Part shown: positions 31,466 through 43,400 of the stretch, piece after piece
Layout of the letters: every line of letters begins with the position of its first letter
Position numbering within the stretch: position 1 is the first letter of the stretch
Origin: Crossaster papposus
Lineage: Eukaryota; Echinodermata; Asteroidea; Velatida; Solasteridae
Assembly (NCBI GenBank): GCA_037893245.1
Contig: JBAIAA010000120.1
Coordinates: 558,001 to 622,000 of the forward strand
Reading direction: 5' to 3'
DNA: 64,000 nucleotides
Notes under the pieces: generated by a model
What the model was told of the DNA's origin: nothing
The model's input: only the letters and a program-made list of their open reading frames with translations
Database searches by the model: none
Program-made: the position numbers and the translations under genes

Positions 31466-31726
31466 GTTCAGCCTGAATGGATTCTTGTCATAGATCTGAT
31501 TTGGAAAAGTCGAGAAAATCTTAAGCTAAATAATGTTATTAACCAACTGTTGTTTATGAACTGTGTGTCACTGAGTTTTGGTGCAAAACAGTTCGCGCCA
31601 GATCTTCGGATCAGCTGTGGTGTCAAAGTGCTACTGAATATTCGGATTTTCATAAACAGAACTTGTGATTGGACAATTTTGCTGATTTGGTGGAGTATTT
31701 ATTGCAAACAAACGAGCAAATCCAAG
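31466..31726. promoter_or_regulatory. Bidirectional promoter between PRIM2 and MECR
   Basis: Only 261 bp separate the two start codons on opposite strands. It contains TTCGCGCC (31,592-31,599), a near-consensus E2F site expected for a replication gene, and an inverted CCAAT box (ATTGG, 31,668-31,672). The PRIM2 side may carry a short spliced leader, since an acceptor-like TTTTCCAAATCAG precedes the first ATG. Confidence 0.55.
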
Positions 31727-34700
31727 ATGTCTGCGCCCATGAGATTTTTTCGGCGTTTGCCTTCTCCGTTAAAAATGCCTAGATATTCTTCTTCAGACCT
31801 CGGTCAAACTAAAAGACGTTATTGTAACCATGGAAAAGTACGGTCTCTTGTGTACGCAGAATATGGAGATCCGAATAAGGTTATAAAGTGAGTATTTAAT
31901 TGTGTATTTGTTTACGTCTTGGCACGCGTTTAAAACTAGTCCAACGAGTATCCGTGGCCTACCCCTAGAACTCTGGGTCTCCCGACGCCCGTAGGGCGGA
32001 GCCCCATAGATAGAGAGGGTTTTTACAGGTTAACCGCCGTTAAACAATAGAAACCGTGCACAAATTTCGGGCAATAACTCCAAACTGCCGCACGGTCTAC
32101 CCCAACTAAAAATTTGTATGAGTACTTTATCAACTCACCCAGCTGTGGCCAACCAAAAACCGGTCGAATCTCGGCCAATTTCTGTAAAAAAGGTGAAAAC
32201 TATGCCCGTTCCGCAAACGCGACTGTTACAAGATGGTGGATAACATCGTTCAATGGGTGCTGTTTTCCAAACCCTGGTTTTGGTATATTGTGGCTGTGCC
32301 TCTGGCGCATTGCTAAACTGTATGATAAAGCCGCGCAAGATGAAGCTTGTGTTTCAAAAACGGCTAATGCGCATGCGGCTTGAAATTACGCACGAGTTAT
32401 CCGCCATCTTGTAACAGTCGCGTTTGCGGAACGGGCATAGTTTTCACCTTTTTTACAGAAATTGGCCGAGATTCGACCGGTTTTTGGTTGGCCGCAGCTG
32501 GGTGAGTTGATAAAGTACTCATACAAATTTTTAGTTGGGGTAGACCGTGCGGCAGTATAGAGTTATTGCCCGGAATTTGTGCACGGTTTCTATTGTTTAA
32601 CGGCGGTTAACCTGTAAAAACCCTCTCTATCTATGGGGCTCCGCCCTACGGGCGTCGGGAGACCCAGAGTTCTAGGGGTATCCGTGGCCCACGTCGTGGG
32701 AACGAAGTGTGTGAGGGCGCTGTTCGTTTGAAAACTTATTTTCTGCACTCAGATTTATGCAAAATAACCACGCTTTACTCTGCATTAATTGTAAACAATT
32801 AGGAACAAAACAAACCTTTTGTAGTTTTGTTTTCTCTAAAAGTAAAACATAAGTCGAAACACTTAAATTTTCGATTAATTTTAAAGACTTAAATTTTTAA
32901 TTCATTTTCAATTTTATTTTCAAATGTTTCTTCGGGCTTTCTCTTCAAGAATACTTCCAAAACGACTGTAGAAAATTAAGAGGCTACTTTTCATAATAAT
33001 AATTAATGATATCAATCAATATAAACATAAAAAACACAGAAAAACACATCATGGGTGATAATTAGTTCTGGTGTTTTGCTTTTTTTGTTTCTGGTGATTT
33101 CTGGTGTTTTAAAGTGATTTCTAGTAAATAGTAAATTAAATGCTGCTCTGTTTCATCATTCTACTACTAGGTTGTCGGAGAGTGATCTGCCACCTCTTGA
33201 TTGTAATTCTGTGAAGATTAAAATGCTTGCCTCGCCAATCAACCCGTCCGATATCAACACAATTCAAGGTGATCATAGATCTGAATTATACGGTAAAGTA
33301 AAAAAAACTGAAAGTACGGAGTAACTATAGAATGCAGGGCCACTTAACTACTCTCGGCTTTTTTTACCCTAGGACATAGAATGGAGTGGCCCTGTATTCT
33401 ATAGCTGTACCCCAATACCCATAGGGGTGCACCAGCCTAATTCAAGTCCCATAACAAACAGTGTAAAATCAACAATGTTCACGACCAAGTTTCATGCACA
33501 TCGACATCACTGGGGTTTCTCAAACAACAATCAGATTATTGTCTTGGTCTTTATCTTTCCATTTCTTTTCAATTTTTAGTAGGTTAGCCAATTACATTTT
33601 TTAATATTCACACCAAAAGAAACTCACCTCCCGAAAAGTGATACTTCCCGAGCCTGCAAGCAGCCATTTTACAAATGGCATCCCTCCACGTTCTAGGGCA
33701 ATTAGGACCCATTTTTCAACCGTAATTTTGTCAAGTCTGCCCTCAGATTGAAGCTCAAAAACCAGGGAGTTGATCCTATCCTATATTTACACAATCCCAC
33801 CATTTATTTCACTAAACGGAATCCTTTTTCAAAAGAAATTGTGGGGGCACATTTCATGCAGATGAGCTCGCGTAGAAATTCTCCTTTCAATTAGGGTGGT
33901 GCACCCATAGAATACAGGGCCACTCCATTCTATGTCCTAGGGTAAATAAAACCGAGAGTAGTTGAGTGGCCCTGCATTCTACAGTTGTACCGAAAGAAGG
34001 AGGAAAGGACTGTAAATTAAACTGTTGCACTCTACTACTGAAAGGATTGACAATCTACAATCCACAAATGATGAATTAAACGATTTCTGATTGGGTTTTA
34101 TTTTGCAGGTATTTACCCAATTAAACCTCAACTTCCTTGTGTCGGCGGGTTTGAAGGTGTGGGTGAGGTCACGGAGGTCGGAGGTCAAGTTACCGAGGTC
34201 AAGCCTGGAGACAAGGTCATTCCAGCCATCGGTACATTAGGTGAGCTGTGATAGTTAAATCTTGCTGGGTTTCATTTTGTTTCACATTGCATCAGACGAA
34301 AACGAAAGATGCTCGAGAGGAGAAGATAGGACAGTCGTCTATTTGTGCGGTGACCTGTGAAACACGATGACCTCATCAAATTGGGCCCATAAACATTTAA
34401 GTAAAACCTAGACGTGACTTAAGTTTTCAAAACTGTTCTGAAAATTGATCCGCGTATAGAATGTGCAAGTACGCGAAATGCTCATCGCGGGCGGGGAGGG
34501 CACACAGTCGCAATGCGCGTGTTTTCTGTGACGCGGTCTATTTTCAGAACAATGACTACAACGATAAAAGTATATACAGGTCGTGTCTAGGTTTTATTTT
34601 GATGTCTATGACTCCACCATGGTGAATGGCAAGAGCGCCCTCTGTTGAATGCTTAACAACTTCAGAAGCTTGTATGCAGGTGTCATATGAACATTCGACT

Positions 34701-37700
34701 CCTTGGGTAAACTTGCCACATGCATGACCGGTCACTCTCCTAATTTTGTCCATATTTCACGGAGGCCTAAATTCACGCTACTCCTGTTTGCAGGGACGTG
34801 GCGTAGTCACCTGGTCTGCCCTGTCAATCACGTGATGTCGGTGCCTCGAGACACGCCCCCTCTGATTGCTGCCACGTTGAAAGTCAACAACTGCACAGCG
34901 TATCGAATGCTGGCCGATTTTGTGGATCTACAACTCGGTAAATTTAAAACTAGATTCAATTTTTTTTCACTACAGTGTACAGAGTAATTCATCGGAACAG
35001 GAATAATATTTACCTATTTGTGACCTGTTCCAACGAAACCCGGACAAAGTCGCACAATGTGTTTTATTGCAATCTCTTGAAGTCATTTCGGGGTGGATTT
35101 TACCTTTTTTAGGTTTTTTTTTTTTTTAAATAACAAACTATTCATCTACAATCTCCCCAAATTTGAACATAATCCGTCACCCAGAAGTGTGTTTTTTGTT
35201 AATTTTGTGAAACAATTGTGAATGGAAATAATACGCTCTTCTTAACTTCAGAGCTGTTTATCTCATAATTAGGTCGTCGGGGTTTTGTCACTAAATCCCC
35301 CCCCCCCCCCCCTTCCCGGGGATATAGGGTTTCGGTACATATATAAATGATACATCATTTTAAAGCTTAGAACCTAGAGAATTAAAGAAAGAAAAAAAAT
35401 CAAAAAAAAAAAAAATTGTCAACTTTGTCTGACTTTCGTTGGAGCAGGTCACATTTATTTTTTTACTTTTTTTTATGACAAAAAATTTAGTAAACAAGTG
35501 TTTGCTTGTTTATTAAAATAAATTGAAAATGTTACTGTATGCAAATTAACTGATTTGAATACGATGATTTCTTTTTGTTTTTGTAGGCGACTGCGTGATC
35601 CAGAATGCCGCAAACAGCGGTGCAGGCCAGGCAGTTATTCAGATTGCGGCCGCACGAGGGCTCAAGACGATAAACATAGTCCGAGACAGGTGGGACTTTC
35701 TGGCAGTTGGAATCAAACTTTTTCTTTTAACCAGTTCGCGCCGGGATTATGTTAACATCACCGAGGCGAGGTGCGGGATTATTTTTAACGAAACTCGATC
35801 CGAGGCGCGTTCAGGCCGATGGTACCGGGAAGCACACCCACGCATTTCCGGCCTTGCTCACTGCTGACAGACATTTCCGGCCTTGCTTGTGACGTGTTTA
35901 TGCGTCATCCGTTTTGAATCTGGGGAAAACTTTGCGTGTATGTCCTCCGGCGCGAACTGGTTAATGTTAATATTTTTCTTCTTACCCCTAAACTCCGGTA
36001 TACTTTTTTCAATATTGTTCCAAGTTAATTTTAAAAAATAATGATTTTTTTTTTGGGGGGGGGGAAATGAATGCAGTATTTTGTCACCACTTGTTTTTCA
36101 TCATAAATTATCTCAACGAAGGTCAGTAATTGTTAAAAAAAATGTTGAAAAGACATGAATCGTGGACAGAGAAATATTTCCAGTTTTGTTTAAAAAAAAA
36201 AAAAATGCACTTGATTCTCCATTTACACAACCAATGAAGTTGCCGGAGGATGTTACATTCTCTCCTAAAACAAATAATATCCATCTGCATGCTAGGTTTA
36301 AACACAAAAAAATTACATACTCCTTTCTGAAGATTTTAGTCATCTTCTTGTTTCCTCTAAAATCCTGTAGACTAATTTGTTCAAGTAAATAAAAAAAATA
36401 TAAAAAAAATAAAAAATAATGGCTCTGTATTTTTTTTTTTCACCAGACCCAACCTGGATGATCTTAAATCTTACTTACGAGATCTTGGAGCTACAGCGGT
36501 CGTCACTGAAGAATCTCTAAGAGGAAACGATGCGATCGTCCTCAAAGTAAGATTCTAACGTCTATCATTTTCCTAGCTGATGTTATCATCAACAGGCTAA
36601 AAAATATACGTCAACTTCTTAAACAAAGAGAACGCTGTAACTACGCCAACGACATTTTGGACGACAATCAAAGATAATTTACATCAGTTTTCATTTTTCT
36701 ACAGCTCAAAAATTACATTTTGTTTAAATATTATTTTTAGATTTAAAGGTTGTTATACGACATTATATTTTGCTGTGAAATTGGGGGGGCGGTATTTGAA
36801 AACAGTTTTTTTTTCAAACGATGGTTAGGCCCAACCATTGTTAGAAATGGATACAAAAATAACAAATTTTGTAACAATTACAGTGCAATCATTTTGCTGG
36901 ATACCTAGAATCAATATTTACTTTCAAATAAGTAAGATATTTCTTAATAATTTCGGTAGTAACTAAGGCCGTCCCGGGTACCCGTAACCCGACCGCTGAT
37001 TGCGGGTACCCGGCTCCAATTTATCGATTTTATTACCCGAAACTGCCTTTGTAAATGTTGACACATTATTTCAGAAAGGCAAGCGTCTTTTATGTTCATT
37101 GCGTGCCGATAAATTGTTAGAAAACATCTGAGTAAAACGTCTTTACCGACAATTTCCCGATGTCTAGATAGCAGCCTAACGGGTGATTGTGCTTTCTTTG
37201 TAGTCATTGTGATAATAAAATGCCTTTGAAGTCTATTTACCGACAATTCTGACAGCTGCTATAACTTGCGGTTGACATTGTATTAGTGTTTTGTTACAGT
37301 TGTCCTTTGAGTAAGTTTTTCCGAGGTTTACTTTTTGGAAAATGTGCTGAATTAATTCACGATCCCACGGACCCGTACCTGGAATGTGGTTTTGAAACCT
37401 GATACTGCAGGAGAGGTATTTGCTTCTATTGTATCAACTCTGCGGCCAGCCAGGAGCATCTGCGGTCGGCTTTTTTGCTACATTTCGTGTCGGCTCACTC
37501 AAAGGATTTAGTTCATTGAACCTTATTTATTTTGGAAAAAGACGTGCCACTGTAGACGTGCAATTATGGGGAGCGGCAAGTCAATTCATTTACATACATT
37601 TATTACAAGCTGAGAGTAAACTCCACGCAATACGGGATCGCTGTTGACAATCTGACTCTGAAAACCGCGCACTTAACTTATCTTGTTTTGTTTTTTTCAC

Positions 37701-39287
37701 TGGACCGCCGGACTACTTAGAAAAGGTTTTTGACTAGTTGTTTTGAGTGACTAGAATTTGTTTGCGTCGAACCCCGAGTTGCAAAGTAGGCCCTGCATTT
37801 GTTTAGTTGCGGAATGCAGGGGAAGTAAGCACGCCATGCCAGCGCGCGCTGCAGCTTGCTAGTGGATGGAGCGGGGATGTACATGCACGTGCCGACGGGT
37901 GTATACTTCCGGGTTTTTGTTATGATTCTAATAATAGTCACGGGTACCCGGGTACCCGACCGTGACGGGAATAGGGTACCCGGGTCCCGTACTACCCGTA
38001 AACGCACACCCTTAGTAGTAAGCAATTTCGATATCAGCATATGGTGTATCCTACCTTCAAAGACACAACTATTGCCTTAATATCTGGAATTTCATTGAAG
38101 AGTGACGAGTTTTTAAGCTGACAGTAGGGTTTGTGGTTTTTGTGTTGTTTTTTTAGGAAATGCCCAAGCCCAAACTCGCCCTGAATGCCGTGGGCGGCAA
38201 AAGTGCTATCATCACGCTGGTCAAAGCTCTGGAGTAAGTTTTCATAATTTTGTAATTGTTTTGTGTAAATAGAAAAAAAAACAAAAAAAAACTACCATCT
38301 AGTATCAAAGTTAATATATGTGACCTGTTCCAACGAAACCCGGACAAAGTCGCACAATGTGTTTTATTACAATGTACTCGTAGTAATTTCGGGGTGGATT
38401 TTACCATTTTAATTTTTTTAATTGTTTTTGAATCACGAACTATTAATCTACTAACTTCCCAAATTTGAACATAATCCGTCACCCACAACCTTATTTTCTG
38501 TCGATTTCTGGGGTTTTTTCCTGAAGTTCAAAGCTGTTTAGCTCATAATTAGGTTGTCAGGGTTTTATCAGAGTGGAGATTATAAAAAAAAATGTTCTTG
38601 TAAATATCTGTGTTTAATAGTTGGAATAATTTACATTTGGCAGTAACTGCGGTACGGTCGTCACTTATGGAGGGATGTCAAAGCAGCCGGTCCTGGTCCC
38701 AACAGGCTCATTAATATTCAACGATCTCAAGTTTGTTGGCTATTGGATGACCAGATGGCATGAGAGGAATGCAGGAAGTAAGTGACCAATCACGGTTTCC
38801 TAATTTACAACCTCATGAATATGCATTGATTTTCATGCAGATGCCTATTGGATGACCAACTGGCTTGAGAACAATGGTGCATCAAGTAACCAATCTTAAA
38901 GCACAGTTATAGTCTCATGAATATTCAGTCCTCTTAGCCAGGTGCCTATTGGATGATAAGTTGGCAGATCAACAAATAAATGAACTTGTAGCCAGTGAGC
39001 TTTGGGCTTATAAAATAATTCATAAACATTCATTATTTTGTATACTATTCGTTATTTGCGCCAAAAAAATGGTTTAGTTTTCGTTCGCATTCTGACTTAA
39101 AAAAAATTGGACATCATCAGGTGAGGAAGCCGAGAGAATGATCATGCAGATCTGCCAGTGGGGTATCACTGGCCAACTGAGGGCGCCCCAGCATAGACTG
39201 GTACCCCTGTCGGAGTATGCCTCGGCCTTGAAAGTCGCTCAGCAGCCGTATAGTTCCCAGAAGCAAATTCTGACCTTCGAGGATTGA
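31727..39287 (+). CDS. MECR: Mitochondrial enoyl-[ACP]/CoA reductase, 371 aa, nine exons
   Basis: NADPH-dependent trans-2-enoyl-ACP reductase, the last step of mitochondrial fatty-acid synthesis (matrix). Exons: 31,727-31,887; 33,171-33,268; 34,109-34,240; 34,794-34,937; 35,587-35,689; 36,447-36,546; 38,157-38,233; 38,644-38,777; 39,121-39,287. GT-AG borders; 1,116 nt in frame. The N-terminus is basic and lacks acidic residues until residue 25, fitting a mitochondrial presequence. MDR-family motifs: [13 protein letters not shown] (80s) followed by IYPIKP, whose Tyr89 aligns with the catalytic tyrosine; a Rossmann motif [13 protein letters not shown] (188-200); NVVRDR-like [27 protein letters not shown]-terminal SSQKQILTF. 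Length matches human (373 aa). GAAAAG|gtaaat after the stop could start a 3'-UTR intron. Confidence 0.96.
31951..32689. mobile_element. 721-bp foldback element with 9-bp target duplication
   Basis: Long arms (TACCCCTAGAACTCTGGG ... CCCAGAGTTCTAGGGGTA, continuing for about 240 bp) make 31,960-32,680 a giant hairpin. TCCGTGGCC occurs directly on both sides (31,951-31,959 and 32,681-32,689). Long TIRs with a 9-bp duplication fit a Mutator-type non-autonomous element. In MECR intron 1. Confidence 0.85.
33317..33992. mobile_element. Foldback element in MECR intron 2
   Basis: Arms of about 95 bp at 33,317-33,414 and 33,898-33,992 (ATGCAGGGCCACT, ACTCTCGG, CCTAGGACATAGAATGGAG) are inverted copies. 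Each arm also contains its own GGGCCACT/AGTGGCCC palindrome. Confidence 0.75.
35018..35458. mobile_element. GTGACC-terminal MITE, copy 1 (MECR intron 4)
   Basis: TTGTGACCTGTTCCAACGAAA at the left is mirrored by TTTCGTTGGAGCAGGTCACA at the right. A left-half copy lies at 38,316-38,575 in MECR intron 7 (GTGACCTGTTCCAACGAAA, AATTAGGTTGTCAGGGTTTT). Confidence 0.7.
35727..35964. mobile_element. TTAA-CCAGTTCGCGCC MITE, copy 2
   Basis: TTAACCAGTTCGCGCCGGGA at the left and CCGGCGCGAACTGGTTAA at the right; both TTAA target copies present. In MECR intron 5, 37 bp after exon 5. Confidence 0.82.
36743..38064. mobile_element. GATACACCATT MITE split by a ~1.05-kb insertion
   Basis: Host MITE: left end AAAGGTTGTTATACGAC (36,745), interior TTGCTGGATACCTAGAATC and TTAATAATTTCGGTAGTAA up to 36,962, resuming at 38,022 and ending ATGGTGTATCCTACCTT. 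The insert (36,963-38,013) is rich in GGGTACCCG near both ends and is flanked by GGTAGTAA/AGTAGTAA, a near-perfect 8-bp duplication consistent with a hAT-type element. In MECR intron 6. Confidence 0.6.
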
Positions 39288-39545
39288 AAAGGTAAATACA
39301 AACTGCATAATTTGCATTAATGTTGTGCAAAATCGACCCGCCCCGACCCGACCCAAAACCAACTTTGGGTCGAGTCGGGTCGGTTAAGCTCGGTTAAGCT
39401 AAGTTGGAATGAGGGGGCTCAGTGTTTTAAGGAGGCTGTGAATCATTTTTTTGACAGGCCATACTTAGATCTCAGCTTCATGTATTAAAGTTCAGAGTAA
39501 CCCAAGCACGTTTATTTGGGTGGTTTTTTTTTTCTTAAAGGCTAA

Positions 39546-39907
39546 TAATGTGGAGTGCCGTGGTCTCGTGGTCTGGGGCATTGAATTTGTAATCTGTAGG
39601 TAAAGCCAGGTTGTGGGTTCGAGTCCTGCCTCGGATTACGGCTTGCGTGTGCCCTTGGGCAAGGCACTTTGTCACTCATTGCTTCTCTCCACCCAGGAGT
39701 GAATGGGTACCTGTGAGGGCAGAGATGGTTGATATTATTAGCTGCGTTGCGCCAAAATGGCAGCATCGAGCTGTATACTCCCCAGGGAGTTGAGATGGCA
39801 TTTGGAATGTTTGGTGGGCCCAGTGAGCAGGGGTAATAATTGTAGCGTCGCGAGCGCCAGTATTGGTGGATACGTGCGCTTTATACATATCCATTATTAT
39901 TATTAAT
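39546..39907 (+). mobile_element. Full-length tRNA-derived SINE
   Basis: tRNA-like head (39,555-39,632) with A-box-like TGGTCTCGTGGTCTGGGG and B box GGGTTCGAGTCCTGCC. The body contains CTTGGGCAAGGCACTTTGTC and CTCTCCACCCAGGAGTGAAT, and the 3' end is an (ATT)n tail at 39,891-39,905. The same body motif recurs at 44,930-45,290 and, inverted, at 51,262-51,571. Confidence 0.8.
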
Positions 39908-39927
39908 GTTGCTGTGCGTGCTTCTTA

Positions 39928-40434
39928 AGCCGTGTTCGCACTGGATAAACATTTTGACCATGACGCCGGGTAACATTCCGATGGGTTGATCTTCCCACCG
40001 TCCGCACTTGGATTTAATTGACGCGGGTAGAATTGCCGAGACGATGGGTAAACTAACCGAGCTGGCTCCAAAACAATAAAGAGGGCGCCCTACGTGACCT
40101 ATGACCGCGACTTGACGACCACCGGATCGTCTGTTCCCGACGCTAGCTATCAACATTATTTTCTTACATAATAGGTGATGGAAGATTTAACCTTCCGCAC
40201 TGGATTTTCTGGCTCGGTTAAATCTTCCTGGTCAATCTTCCTCGGCTCCTTTTGCTCGGTTTAACTACCCACGCGGCGTGGGTTAGTTACCTGTGAGGAA
40301 AGTTACCCAGGCTGTCCGCACTGGACTTGAAATGGGCAAGTTACCCAGGCTGTCCGCACTGGACTTGAAATGGGCAAGTTACCCATTGGCTCAGTTAGTT
40401 TGCCCAAATTAAGTCCAGTGCGGACAGGGCTTAA
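39928..40434. mobile_element. TIR element with GTCCGCACTGGA motifs
   Basis: CTTAAGCCGTGTTCGCACTGG at the left is mirrored by CCAGTGCGGACAGGGCTTAAG at the right. Several internal GTCCGCACTGGA copies occur, including a perfect 38-bp tandem duplication within 40,303-40,382. Confidence 0.7.
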
Positions 40435-40439
40435 GTCTG

Positions 40440-43400
40440 TTGTTCTCTTCATGAGATTATTTGATTGCCCACCGGCGTTGTTTGTCATGTTTGACTGCGG
40501 CTAGCGGGATTGGGTCGTGTATAAAACATATTTAAAAAACTCAATGTAAGCCAGATGTTTAATATCAACTTTTTCTTTTAATCTCAGTGACTTTACAATA
40601 ATAAACCCATGTTCAAATATCGAGTGAAATATCTTCTCAAAGAAATGTGCATAAGGTAATATATTAAATAAATAACGTGCCCAACTTCTACAGGTAAACC
40701 TATAAATAGAACGCCTCATTAAACAAATATTCACAAAAATTGGCTATATTCCAAGAAAGAAAAACAAAAAAACCAAACCAAAAATCACTTCTAATCTGTC
40801 TGTAATGCTACAACCTTCGGTAAACAATATCTTTGTAGAATTAATGCCTTAATCTTGTAGTAACTCTGTTTTAAAAAAATTTGTACAAAAACCCCCACAA
40901 AAGACGTAGCAAAATTGTCAAAAAAGTGGAAACGGTTAAAATGTTTTGAGAACATGCAAGGCTAACTTGTAATTTTTGTTTTAAATTTTTTTTTATTTTG
41001 AGTTAAACTCAGAATTTCAGAATTTGAGTTAATAAACAAACAGAACAAAACTTAACGGGATATAAAGATTTTCCGAAAAGAAAGAAAAAATTCCCTTTAA
41101 CATAAATCTTACAATCCGTGAAATAAATTTACAGTTTACAATACAATATTCAATATAGAGTTTGAACATCAAAAATCTACAGTGATTTACATATACAAGG
41201 AAAAATTTCACTTTTTTCTTTGGACTTAATTATAGAAACTGTAAATTGCCTTTGACAAATTTAATTTGATTCTCTTTTTTTCCCCCAACAACTTTTCTGC
41301 AATCATTAGATGGCCACACAAAACATTTTTCTTAATTATGTGACTTAGCATGAGTAACTGAGACACTTTAAGGCAAAAATAAAATTTGAGATTTTGATTT
41401 CATCATTTAAAGCTATTTGGCCAGACCCCTGCATACCAAGCTGTCTCAAGGTGATAAATTCTTTTAACCTTTAATTGGTTAAAAGTGGAAATGATGAAAT
41501 CGAAATCTCAATTTTTATTTTTGCCGCAAAGTGTCTCATTTACTCGTGCTGGGTCACATATGGTCACATAGTTATGGGAATTAAACAATTCTTCAAAATA
41601 TAATTATCCTATTATAACATAGTTCACAAATTTATTTCTCTTTTTAGAATAAATTTGTTACCATAAATAAAGAATGGTATAAACTTCACCGCTCATATCG
41701 GACAGTTAACAAGTAAATGTGAATTGAAATTTATCAGCAAAATGTTGGTGTTTCCAACTGTTTTTTTAGAGCTTAAATAATTCAAACACAGTTTTGAAGT
41801 CGCCGCCAACGGCCAACAAATGGATGTAACTATTAAAATCGGCACCTTTCGGGGAAATTATTGGAAAATGTTACCAAGACTTTGCAAGATTGATGTAACA
41901 TTTTTAAGGTATGCCAGTCACTTCATAAAGATTGTGAATTGGATACGTTCAAATAACATAAAAGCATCAACAACGAAAAACAACCTATTAACTTGTTTCT
42001 TTTTCTTTTTTTTCTTCTTTCTTTTTTATAAAATTGATAAATAGTCTCATGTTCTTCAAACATGCATCTCTACAGCGCACCGTACAAATTACTTTACAAA
42101 ATAGTGTCTTTGAAAACTAGCGTGATTCTCAAAGTGAACAAAACCACCCAAAAATCTGATATCAAAGTGGTTTTAATTTGTTTTAAGTCTTTATTATCTG
42201 TACAAATCTTTACAACTCCCTAAAAGTACCGCTCTCTCCGACAAAAAAAATAAGACAATCTTTCTTGTCGTCGAACAAAAAAATGTAAATGAGCTAAATC
42301 TACATATTTGAAATTGTTTAATCTAATAGCTGCCTCGAGGATCCTGGTAACGCTTATCGTTTTGTGGCATCGTCTTGCCCAGCTAAAACAGTTTTCCCTC
42401 ATTAATTTGACTGCATTTCCAAGTTCCAACACCAACCCAAAATAATAATAATATAAATGAAACGCGTATTTATACATGTTTCAGGAACTCAATTGGTAAA
42501 TGCTGTCAACTGTTGCACAAACTGCCGGCCCTGTAACATGGATAACTTCTTTCTATAGCGTTTCCATGACAACCCGTCACCTGAGACTATATAAAATATA
42601 TGTATTGCACTGAAGGAAAGAAAAATCAGCGACCAAAACAAAATAATACATTCTGGACGTTAATGCTATGTTAATACTGCAAGTAAAAAAAAGAAAAATA
42701 TGCAAGATTCGTCAATTTTTCTGGCTTTACTGATGAGATGTGCTGGAAGATTATTTTAATTTTAACAATAAATAATAAGAAATGAAATATTTAAAACTAT
42801 CAAGCATCTAAACGGTGAAATGTTTATGTAGGATCTGTGTGACATCATTTTTCCAGAAATTGTAATTGCGTGTACGAACGAAGGTGGTACAGTGCTATTA
42901 AAATAGTCACAAATCTAAGCGGACCCTTAAATTATGCTCTCCCCCCAAAAAAAAAAAAAAAAAAAAAAAAATATAGAATTTCAGAATTATACCCAAATGT
43001 ATTTGCGTGGAGTTGTTTAATGAATAAAGAAGTTATTCCAAATCCTAGTCGGGCCGAAAAATTGTGATTTATCATAATTTTCTTTGTATGAAAAGTTCAC
43101 CATGTTTTTTTGAAAATGAATAAAAACTGCTTACTGACTGGGATGACCTGAACTATAGCAATAGATGAAAATGTAAAAACCTTTCCAAATATCTGGGTTG
43201 TTTTTTTGTATAGAACACCTGGTAAATGATAAAAGTGCCCAATATTCTGTGTCTGTTCCGAATGTTAGTATAAGATACAACAATTCCCATGAGCAGTTTC
43301 AGTGAAAACCTTTTTGCCTTTTTGTATTCAGAAATACATCCACAATTCTTTGTCATTCATTCATTGGCTAAGAAACAATGGCGCTGATGTACTATAGAGA

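Noticed and set aside
36944-37246. 100-codon minus frame as a transposase in the nested element
   Set aside because: No catalytic motif or domain recognisable; too short; likely chance.
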